7,929 bases of DNA from REEP01 sp964517265 (GTDB lineage: Bacteria > Pseudomonadota > Alphaproteobacteria > Rhodospirillales > Defluviicoccaceae). Position numbers and translations under genes: made by a program. The notes under the pieces were generated by a model. That model ran no database searches. It was not told where the DNA came from and saw only the letters and a list, made by a program, of their open reading frames with translations. The stretch is taken from the NCBI GenBank assembly GCA_964517265.1, contig CAZFBS010000080.1:1-7929 (forward strand), given 5' to 3'. Shown here piece by piece: positions 1 through 5,834 of the stretch (within the stretch, counting starts at the first letter, position 1; each line of letters opens with the position of its first letter).

Positions 1-363
1 GGGGAGGTTGAGTGCGCGGATGGCTGTCTCGGCGATTGTCCCCACCAAGCTCATGAGAAGCGCGCCCAACAACGCCGTGCCGAAACCCCGCACCTCGAGG
101 CGATGGGTGAACGATGCAACCAGCATCAGGATAATGGCATTGACGATCCAGCGGGTGATGAACGCCAGCAAAAATCCAATGCCAAGTGTTACAATGCCGA
201 TGACGACGTAAAGCAACCAGCCAATCAGCAGGTTCACGACGCCCAGCATGACCGCGACGATAAGGGCATCGGACGGTTTGCGCAGCGTTATCCCCGGCAG
301 AACGATGGAGACCACGTAGACAGAGAGGCTGAGCACCAGCCAGGAGAGCAGCAGCGAGAGCAT
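1..363 (-). CDS. Phage holin family (superfamily IV-like) four-helix membrane protein, 3' end cut off by the window
   Basis: The minus-strand reading frame opens with ATG at 363-361 and stays open to the left edge, giving 121 residues without a stop. An in-frame TGA two codons upstream of the ATG makes this the only ATG start. The protein is almost entirely hydrophobic. Helices lie at about residues 3-23, 33-55, 56-83 and 94-115, separated by short charged loops such as TLRKPSD and THRLEVRG. The LPGI turn after helix 1, the conserved N in GVVNLLIG, the TLGIG stretch and the VRGFGTALLGALLMSL ending match the Phage_holin_4_2 family, small four-helix proteins common on bacterial chromosomes. The family name comes from a mycobacteriophage holin. 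Chromosomal copies have no established lytic role, and no phage gene is visible here. Members are about 110-130 residues long, so only a few C-terminal residues are probably missing. The ribosome site is weak. Confidence 0.8.
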   Translation of the reverse strand, partial: MLSLLLSWLVLSLSVYVVSIVLPGITLRKPSDALIVAVMLGVVNLLIGWLLYVVIGIVTLGIGFLLAFITRWIVNAIILMLVASFTHRLEVRGFGTALLGALLMSLVGTIAETAIRALNLP

Positions 364-817
364 TGTTCAGCACACTATCTTGGTTGAGGGTGTCGCATCG
401 ATGATCCCGGCATTCCGTTGCCAGCGCGAGATATGAGCGGTGCGAATACTCATCTACAAGGGATCCAACCTCAAGGCCACCCTTGATCCGGATGATCTTT
501 CCGGTTCTGCGTCTTTACCGCCGGGGGGTTCTCGGTGCTTGCCCGACGCCGGCGGCGTTTTCCCTTTCCTCAACGCAGCCGAAAGGATGCAGAAGTTGAC
601 CGCTTTTCACGAGATTCACCGTTCGACAGTTGCTGGCAAACCGTGCCGCGCAACGACGCAGGAACGCACAGATGGGTTGGGGATCTGCTGTGTGATTCTC
701 TTTATGCTTATCCCAAGCTAATGCGGCAGCGATCGGACTCGGCAATAAAAACCACACGCTGAACCTGCAAGGTTCCGCGCAACAGTTGTAACGCCAGACA
801 GGAAAGGAGAGAACGTT
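364..817. other. Intergenic stretch without a convincing gene
   Basis: This stretch separates the minus-strand membrane protein from the plus-strand exported protein, so promoters for both should lie in it. Open frames of 75-126 codons exist on both strands, but they lack a good ribosome site and recognisable domains and have unnatural composition (rich in R, P, S and C). I consider them chance frames. A short hairpin (ACGCC-GGC-GGCGT, 546-558) is followed by a pyrimidine-rich tract, but it has only five base pairs and no gene ends just before it. No tRNA or repeat array is visible. Confidence 0.6.
761..775. promoter_or_regulatory. Perfect inverted repeat GAACCT-GCA-AGGTTC upstream of the exported-protein gene
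   Basis: Six-base arms are separated by three bases, and the repeat lies about 43 bases upstream of the ATG at 818. This is where an operator or 5'-leader hairpin could sit. I do not recognise the motif, and I found no matching -35/-10 pair around it that I trust. A 6+6 palindrome can occur by chance, so this is only a candidate site. Confidence 0.2.
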
Positions 818-1171
818 ATGAACTTCTCTCGTATGTTCGCCATTGCTGTTCCCGCTTTCGCGTTGTCGCTCATCAGCATCCCGGTGCCGGCCCAAACCGT
901 CCAGCAGAGCTCACGGCTGGATCCGATGCCGTGTGTCGAGGAAGTGCAGGCCCACCTGAAGGAGCTCAACATCAATTGGGATGACGTCAAGGACGAGGCC
1001 GAGTTCTTCCGTGTTGCACCGGAGGAAGACAGGCAGGTGGGCGTCAATGCGTGGATACGGCCGCCGCAGTGCGAGGAAGGCTGGCTGGTCATAGACATGG
1101 CCCCAAGTTGCGCAGTACGGAACGCCTGGACGACCGACGGCTGTTCGCTTCCGGATGTGCCGAGTTATTAA
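818..1171 (+). CDS. Small exported protein with four cysteines, function unknown
   Basis: This 117-residue protein has a clear ribosome site (AGGAAAGGAGAG, 800-811) in front of its ATG. Residues 1-25 form a signal peptide: short basic start (NFSR), hydrophobic core AIAVPAFALSLIS, then VPA before QT, a good signal peptidase I site. The predicted mature protein is about 92 residues, rather acidic, and carries four cysteines at 39, 85, 98 and 109. An even number in an exported domain suggests two disulfides formed in the periplasm. The C-terminal half has a small beta-like pattern (AWIRPPQC, GWLVIDMAPSC, then an aromatic region and the last Cys). I recognise no named family and no catalytic motif. 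It looks monocistronic, with long noncoding stretches on both sides and a hairpin 60 bases after the stop. The gene is likely real because it combines a ribosome site, signal peptide and paired cysteines; its role is unknown. Confidence 0.75.
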   Translation: MNFSRMFAIAVPAFALSLISIPVPAQTVQQSSRLDPMPCVEEVQAHLKELNINWDDVKDEAEFFRVAPEEDRQVGVNAWIRPPQCEEGWLVIDMAPSCAVRNAWTTDGCSLPDVPSY

Positions 1172-1229
1172 CCACTCAAACCACTGACTGCTGAAGCTTT
1201 ACGTTCGCAGCGATCAAACCAGATGGGAA

Positions 1230-1257
1230 GAGGGGTCCGCGGCCATCCGGGCCCTTC
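1230..1257 (+). terminator. Possible terminator hairpin after the exported-protein gene
   Basis: The ten-pair stem 1230-1239 / 1248-1257 includes two G-U wobbles and is GC-rich in the middle (GGGTCCG with CGGGCCC), with an eight-base loop. It lies 58 bases after the stop codon at 1171. Only a mixed ATTCTCTCC tract follows, not a run of U, so it would be a weak or factor-assisted terminator, or simply a stable 3' hairpin protecting the mRNA. Confidence 0.35.
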
Positions 1258-1297
1258 ATTCTCTCCGCCTGTCGGCATCAGCGAAGTCCGGTAGAGC

Positions 1298-1315
1298 GGC
1301 GCTGCACGCAGCGCC
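1298..1315. repeat. Perfect 7-bp inverted repeat (GGCGCTG-CACG-CAGCGCC)
   Basis: Two seven-base GC-rich arms enclose a four-base loop. It is not followed by a T-run and is not attached to a gene end. It could be an RNA hairpin in the 5' leader of the downstream gene or a small dispersed palindromic element. Only one copy is visible in this window. Confidence 0.4.
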
Positions 1316-1392
1316 TGCGGGACCCGTATAGCGGTCCTTATGAGATTCAGTCGAACTTTCGATCGTAACCGTGGCGCCTTGATGAGGGTGTC

Positions 1393-1410
1393 GCGGAAAG
1401 CATTTTCCGC
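1393..1410. promoter_or_regulatory. Perfect 7-bp inverted repeat (GCGGAAA-GCAT-TTTCCGC) upstream of the GH57-like gene
   Basis: Seven-base arms with a four-base spacer lie 71 bases upstream of the ATG at 1481. Size and position fit either an operator for a dimeric repressor or a leader hairpin. I do not recognise the half-site. The possible -10 (TATAGAAT, 1446-1453) lies about 36 bases downstream, so a bound protein would sit at or just above the -35 region. Confidence 0.25.
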
Positions 1411-1480
1411 TCTCTACCGATCGCGTGTGTTAGGTGCTCCTGCCGTATAGAATGCGTTGGCTTCCAACGAGGGGGTGATC

Positions 1481-3607
1481 ATGCCGGTGTTCACTAGGTT
1501 TCTTCGCATTCACCTACCGGAGACGATCGAGACTGACGCCAGCGGCAGGAACTTGGCGTTCGATATCACCTTCGACGCCGATGGTGAAATTCCGTTTCCG
1601 CAACTGATCCTGCACGCGGTTGGCCGGCAGCACCTGCTCAAAGAAGAGGGAATCGAACAAACACCCGGCGGTGACGGAGAGATAACCTATATCGCTGCGG
1701 TTCCCTGCGGACTGTTCGGGCCGGGCGAGGTTCGGGTTCAGGTAGAAGGGTGCCGCAAAGCCGATTGGCGTTCGGCCGGCGGAGGGGAATGGATCAAGGA
1801 ATTCCGCACGATGATGGTCGCGGCCCCCCGGCGTGAAGCCGCCAGTAGATATGGCGTTCCGCGCGATGCTACGAGCCCGATCATCTATTTCGGGATCCAC
1901 AAGCACATGCACCAGCCGTACTACAACACGACCGACCTGAACTACTGGGACGGAGAAAAGGACGGCATTTTCGGCTCGCGGGTCGGCAACTATACCACCT
2001 TCATTCCGGCGGCCGCCCAGCAATATATTGCAGCTGGCCTGCCCCATGCCGGTCTTTCCACCAGTTGGAGCGGCTCGCTGATCGAACAGCTCAACCGGTG
2101 CGCCCGTGACAACCTCTGTGGCGGCCGCTTTCATAACTGGAACAAGTCGCTGCGCGGCACTGCGAAAGCCAAAACGGCGCTGGGGCACCCGCGCGTCGCT
2201 TTCACCGCCTTCGGGTTCTATCACCCGCTGATGGCCTTGATCCCCGCGCGCAACATCGTCAAGCAGATCGAATGGCACCGCAACATCGTCAGGGAGGCAT
2301 TCGGCGCCGAGCCCTCGCGTGTTCTGTTCCCTCCGGAAACCGCGTTCCATGTCCGCATGATTCCCGCCCTTCGCGCCGCCGGCATCGAGGCGGTCATCTA
2401 TGACTCGATCCACCGTTACCGGGCTTGCAAGGGCTATCCTTACGCCGGCATGAGCGAGGGAATGCTGCCGCCGAACCCAGCTGAGCAGGTCAATCCGGCA
2501 ATGGACGACTGGTTGCAACTGCACAACATCTGGGCCGGCTCGATGATTTCGCCCGGTACGCTGCGTCCTCAGTACGTCGCCTATGCGGATGCCGAGGGAG
2601 TCGTCCACAAGATCATCGCGATACCTGCGGAACGCTACATCGGCAACGAGGACGCGCGCGGGGGCTTTGGCGCCTTGCAGTATCCGGACGTTTTGGGGCA
2701 GGTCTATGAACAGATTGTCGCCACCGGCGGCTTCGATCCGAAACATCCGCCTTTCTTTGTCCTGCATTCCGATGGCGACAACCATGGCGGCGGCGCCGAC
2801 AGCTATTACCACCACAACACGAGCAGGTTGGTGCAGTGGCTGAGCGAAGACCCCCGGTTCGAATTGACGGGCATCGAAGACTATCTTGAGCGCTTTCCGC
2901 CCGATCCGGAAGAGGCGATTCATATCGAGCCGGGCTCCTGGAGCGGCGCGGATAATGGTGACCCCCAATTCATGAAATGGTTCAGCCGCTACAATGAACC
3001 CTATTCGCCGGACCTCAATTCCTGGGCGGTACTGACGGCGTTCCAGAACGTGGTTCATGCGCTGGAGGACAATGAGCCGCAGCACCCGGCATTGGCCGAG
3101 GCGATCCGGCTGATGCTCACCGCTGAGACCAGCTGCTACTGGTACTGGACCGGCCAGCACGAATGGGATCAGCAGGTCACCAATGCGGCAAACAAGAGCT
3201 ATGCGATGGTGCGGGACACGATCGACGCGATCGCCGGCGTCAAGGGCAGGGATTGCACACCGCCGACCATTTTCGCACCATGGGTGATTCCGGAAAATCC
3301 GGGAGGAGAGACCTGGGGCCAGAATAGCTTCGTGGACGCTTCAAGGGAAGGCGTGGTTCACACGTTCGTCTCCGACATCTCCGGTGTTGTCCGCGTCACG
3401 CTGATCTTGCGCAGCCGCGAGGGGGAGAAGCGAATTGCGATGGACAACCACGGTCCTTACCCCTCGCAGACCGGAGCCGCCATCACCGCCGACTACTACA
3501 CCGGCGCGCTGCCGGTCGGGGCTGGTGACCTTCGCTATTTCATTGAAGCCGAGGATGGTTCGGGCAACATCGCGCGAACCAGCTTGGAGCGTGTCTACCT
3601 GGCCTGA
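1481..3607 (+). CDS. Glycoside hydrolase family 57-like enzyme with C-terminal Ig-like domain
   Basis: With ATG at 1481 the protein has 708 residues. This start is preferred because GAGGGGG (1469-1475) lies six bases before it; a TTG at 1457 in the same frame has no such site. There is no signal peptide, so it should be cytoplasmic. Residues 1-130 look beta-rich. The (beta/alpha)7-type GH57 domain begins at about 133 with the diagnostic HKHMHQPY (140-147) and continues with GFYHP (245-249), FPPETAFH with the probable nucleophile E286, and HSDGDNHGGG (429-438), where D431 or D433 is the likely acid/base. Residues about 591-708 resemble a bacterial Ig-like domain (FVSDISGVVRVTLILRSR, then a YFIEAEDGSGN strand). 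Known GH57 enzymes are retaining alpha-amylases, 4-alpha-glucanotransferases, branching enzymes and alpha-galactosidases, all on alpha-linked sugars. Which applies here cannot be read from the motifs. No glycogen or trehalose gene adjoins it. The next gene is convergent, 30 bases away, so this is probably a single-gene unit. Confidence 0.85.
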   Translation: MPVFTRFLRIHLPETIETDASGRNLAFDITFDADGEIPFPQLILHAVGRQHLLKEEGIEQTPGGDGEITYIAAVPCGLFGPGEVRVQVEGCRKADWRSAGGGEWIKEFRTMMVAAPRREAASRYGVPRDATSPIIYFGIHKHMHQPYYNTTDLNYWDGEKDGIFGSRVGNYTTFIPAAAQQYIAAGLPHAGLSTSWSGSLIEQLNRCARDNLCGGRFHNWNKSLRGTAKAKTALGHPRVAFTAFGFYHPLMALIPARNIVKQIEWHRNIVREAFGAEPSRVLFPPETAFHVRMIPALRAAGIEAVIYDSIHRYRACKGYPYAGMSEGMLPPNPAEQVNPAMDDWLQLHNIWAGSMISPGTLRPQYVAYADAEGVVHKIIAIPAERYIGNEDARGGFGALQYPDVLGQVYEQIVATGGFDPKHPPFFVLHSDGDNHGGGADSYYHHNTSRLVQWLSEDPRFELTGIEDYLERFPPDPEEAIHIEPGSWSGADNGDPQFMKWFSRYNEPYSPDLNSWAVLTAFQNVVHALEDNEPQHPALAEAIRLMLTAETSCYWYWTGQHEWDQQVTNAANKSYAMVRDTIDAIAGVKGRDCTPPTIFAPWVIPENPGGETWGQNSFVDASREGVVHTFVSDISGVVRVTLILRSREGEKRIAMDNHGPYPSQTGAAITADYYTGALPVGAGDLRYFIEAEDGSGNIARTSLERVYLA

Positions 3608-3637
3608 CCGAAATCGGCTCGGGATGAGCGAGTGCCA

Positions 3638-4327
3638 TTACGCTCCGGTTCGCGTATAGCGCTGGGAGACCTGATCCAAAACCGCCGGCAGTTCCGCGAA
3701 GCTTTCAATAATGGCGTCGGCTCTTAGGTCCGCCAGCGGCACCCGGGTATAGCCGCCAGCGCGAATGACCACCGGCACGTCCGCGGCGCGGGCGGCCTGA
3801 ACGTCATTGGCGTTGTCACCGACCATGACCGTTGAAGCCGGTACCGTGCCGAGTTGCTCGATCACCGCGAGCAACAGCCTTGGATCCGGTTTGCGGACTC
3901 CGGGCATGCTGTCGCCACCGGCCACCGCGCCGAAGTGTCGATCAAGATCAAGGTTGCGCAGAACCTCCCGTGTGGCCCGCTCCGGTTTGTTGGTACAGAC
4001 ACCGAGAACCCAATCCCGCTCCCGCAGAAGTGCCAGGGCTTCAGGGACTCCGGGATAAGGGCGCGTCAAATCAGTGGCGTGTCCTTCATAAAAGGCAAGA
4101 AAACGCGCCGTTAGAGACTCTACCGAGTCTGTGCTGTTGCCGCCGCCGGCCGCGGCAAATGCCCGTTCCACCAACTTGGCGGCACCATCCCCGATCATCC
4201 CGATCACCTCGTCGAGCGCAAGTGATCGGCGTCCTTTCTCTTCCAGCAGTTTGTTGACGGCGACACGAAGATCGGGGGCGCTGTCGACCAACGTTCCGTC
4301 GAGGTCGAAGACAACAGCCTTGCTCAT
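3638..4327 (-). CDS. gph: HAD-superfamily phosphatase, probably phosphoglycolate phosphatase
   Basis: The 229-residue protein carries all four HAD motifs. These are FDLDGTLVDS with nucleophile D8 and acid/base D10, VCTNKP with T112, RKPDP with K146, and MVGDNANDVQAA with metal ligands D171 and D175. The helical cap between D10 and T112 is the C1 type seen in Gph. Gph hydrolyses 2-phosphoglycolate, formed from damaged DNA ends or RuBisCO oxygenation, to glycolate in the cytoplasm. The chosen ATG (4327-4325) puts the first motif at residues 7-16, as usual in the family. A second in-frame ATG at 4363-4361 would add 12 residues (MIGKSQKKGYLP) and has the better-spaced AAGGGA in front of it, so the true start is uncertain. 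The gene diverges from glmU and converges on the GH57-like gene. Close relatives act on other sugar phosphates, including MurNAc-6-phosphate (MupP), so the substrate assignment is moderate. Confidence 0.85.
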   Translation of the reverse strand: MSKAVVFDLDGTLVDSAPDLRVAVNKLLEEKGRRSLALDEVIGMIGDGAAKLVERAFAAAGGGNSTDSVESLTARFLAFYEGHATDLTRPYPGVPEALALLRERDWVLGVCTNKPERATREVLRNLDLDRHFGAVAGGDSMPGVRKPDPRLLLAVIEQLGTVPASTVMVGDNANDVQAARAADVPVVIRAGGYTRVPLADLRADAIIESFAELPAVLDQVSQRYTRTGA

Positions 4328-4457
4328 CGGCAGGTAACCCTTTTTTTGGGACTTTCCAATCATGATGTTTCCCTTGGCGGAAGGCGGGGGCCTATGGCAC
4401 CTTGCGCTGCATTCCCCCATAACCGTTCGACAGCAGGTTCTACGCAAAGGACCCTTG
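4328..4457. promoter_or_regulatory. Divergent gph-glmU intergenic region
   Basis: These 130 bases must hold the promoters for the minus-strand phosphatase and probably for the glmU-glmS operon. I see no hexamer pair good enough to mark on either strand. The region contains a T7 tract (4341-4347) and a G-rich patch near 4384-4390. If gph begins at the upstream ATG (4363-4361), part of this region is coding. Confidence 0.4.
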
Positions 4458-5828
4458 ATGACCAACAGGAAAACGGCCGTCGTCATGCTCGCCGCAGGTC
4501 TTGGTACTCGGATGAAGTCCGATGTCCCTAAGGTTCTGCATCCGCTGGCTGGTCGAGCGATGGTCGCGCATCTTCTCGACACGCTTGCCGCACTGGCTCC
4601 CGAGCGCGTGATCGTGGTGATCGGCGAAGAAATGGATGCTGTTGCCCGAGCCGTCGCTCCCCACCCCACGGTTGTGCAAAGCCCGCGTGCGGGAACAGGG
4701 CACGCGTTGATGGCTGCCCGCGCGGCTCTCGCCGATTTTCACGGCGATGTTCTCGTCGTTTATGGCGACACCCCGCTGATCACCCTGCCGACGCTGCAGC
4801 GCATGTTGGCGGCCCGGCGCGCGCAAGCCGATCCAGCGGTGGTGGTGCTTGGCTTTCATCCAGACGATCCCGCGGCCTACGGTCGGCTGATCCTTGGACC
4901 GGATGGCAGCCTCGATGCCATCGTCGAAGCCAACGACGCGAGCCCAGAACAACGTGCCCTTGGGCTTTGCAATTCGGGTGTGATGGCGATCGACAGCAAG
5001 CGTCTGTTCGGGTTGCTGGATCGGGTGGGCAATGACAACGCGAAAGGCGAGTATTATCTGACGGATATTGTCCACCTCGCACGCAGCGACGGTCTTGCCT
5101 GCGGCTTTGTCGAGGGCGGCGCTGACGAGCTGATCGGGATCAATTGCCGGGCCGATCTGGCGGCGGCCGAAGCGATTGTGCAGGACCGGTTGCGGGAACG
5201 GGCAATGGCAGGCGGTGCGACGTTGATCGACCCCCGCACCGTCTGGTTCAGCTGGGACACCGAGGTCGGTCGCGATGTGAGCATCGGCCCCTCGGTGGTT
5301 TTCGGGCCTGGGGTTCGCATCGGCAATCATGTGAAAATTGCCGGGTTCTGCCATTTCGAGGGTGCCGTCGTTGAGGATGGCGCGGTGCTCGGGCCGTTTG
5401 CCAGGCTGAGGCCCGGTGTCGTCATCGGGCCGGACGCCCATGTCGGCAATTTTGTCGAGATCAAGAACGCCGCCGTCGAGCAAGGCGCCAAGGTCAACCA
5501 TCTCAGTTATATCGGGGATGCTCGTGTCGGGGCCAAGGCCAACATTGGTGCCGGTACGATCACCTGCAATTACGACGGCTTCTTCAAAAGCCATACCGAT
5601 ATCGGCGCTGGCGCCTTCATCGGCTCCAACACCTGTCTCGTTGCTCCGGTCACGATCGGCGACGGTGCCATCGTCGGCGCCGGCAGTGCCATCGGCAAGG
5701 ATGTTCCGGCCGACGCCCTTGCCGTCACGCGTGGCCCCTTCATCGTTCGTGAAGAATGGGCGCGGGGCTTCCGGGAGCGCCGGGCGAGCGAGAAGGCGGC
5801 GGCATCGCGGGCCAAACAGGAAAGTTAA
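4458..5828 (+). CDS. glmU: Bifunctional N-acetylglucosamine-1-phosphate uridyltransferase / glucosamine-1-phosphate acetyltransferase
   Basis: The 456-residue protein equals the length of E. coli GlmU. The ATG at 4458 is chosen because AAAGG (4446-4450) precedes it by seven bases and MTNRKTAVVMLAAGLGTRMK is the canonical start; an upstream ATG at 4362 would add 32 atypical residues. Residues about 5-230 are the uridyltransferase: LAAGLGTRM, K25 in PKVLHPL, GTGHAL (79-84), YGDTPL with D104, and GIN with N229. From about 250 comes the left-handed beta-helix of hexapeptide repeats (VSIGPSVVFGPG, VGAKANIGAGTITCNYDG). The acetyltransferase residues known from E. coli are all present, shifted by 15: R318, K336, H348 (catalytic), Y351, N362 and K377. 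The enzyme makes GlcNAc-1-P from GlcN-1-P and acetyl-CoA, then UDP-GlcNAc with UTP, for peptidoglycan and lipid A. It acts in the cytoplasm as a trimer. glmS follows after six bases. Confidence 0.97.
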   Translation: MTNRKTAVVMLAAGLGTRMKSDVPKVLHPLAGRAMVAHLLDTLAALAPERVIVVIGEEMDAVARAVAPHPTVVQSPRAGTGHALMAARAALADFHGDVLVVYGDTPLITLPTLQRMLAARRAQADPAVVVLGFHPDDPAAYGRLILGPDGSLDAIVEANDASPEQRALGLCNSGVMAIDSKRLFGLLDRVGNDNAKGEYYLTDIVHLARSDGLACGFVEGGADELIGINCRADLAAAEAIVQDRLRERAMAGGATLIDPRTVWFSWDTEVGRDVSIGPSVVFGPGVRIGNHVKIAGFCHFEGAVVEDGAVLGPFARLRPGVVIGPDAHVGNFVEIKNAAVEQGAKVNHLSYIGDARVGAKANIGAGTITCNYDGFFKSHTDIGAGAFIGSNTCLVAPVTIGDGAIVGAGSAIGKDVPADALAVTRGPFIVREEWARGFRERRASEKAAASRAKQES

Positions 5829-5834
5829 CGAGAT

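Larger units (their letters stand above)
1172..1480. other. Hairpin-rich intergenic stretch between the exported protein and the GH57-like gene
   Basis: No gene is supported here. The stretch contains three inverted repeats, listed separately at 1230-1257, 1298-1315 and 1393-1410, and a shorter one (GGACC / GGTCC at 1320-1324 and 1333-1337). A TATAGAAT stretch at 1446-1453 could be a -10 element for the downstream gene, but I find no good -35 at the proper distance. Confidence 0.6.

Noticed and set aside
440..721. 93-codon plus-strand frame in the 364-817 gap
   Set aside because: There is no ribosome site before its start, the composition is unnatural, and there is no signal peptide or domain.
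515..895. 126-codon minus-strand frame overlapping the start of the exported-protein gene
   Set aside because: It has no recognisable domain and is rich in R and C. It competes with a plus-strand gene that has a strong ribosome site and a signal peptide.
385..1394. 12-base direct repeat TGAGGGTGTCGC at 385-396 and 1383-1394, seeming to flank the exported-protein gene
   Set aside because: About one or two 12-base matches are expected by chance in a window this size. There are no transposase remnants, inverted ends or target-site features to support an inserted segment.
1514..3160. 548-codon open frame on the minus strand, opposite the GH57-like gene
   Set aside because: It lies entirely opposite a gene with clear motifs. 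Its translation has no domain and is rich in R, G, A and V, as expected for the antisense of a GC-rich gene.
3608..3637. Bidirectional terminator between the convergent GH57-like and gph genes
   Set aside because: The best hairpins here have only four or five base pairs (GCTC/GAGC and GAGCG/CGCTC) and no T-run, too weak to call.
5829..5834. Possible glmS ribozyme or riboswitch before glmS
   Set aside because: Only six bases separate glmU and glmS, and the upstream sequence is glmU coding sequence. The glmS ribozyme is known mainly from Gram-positive bacteria.
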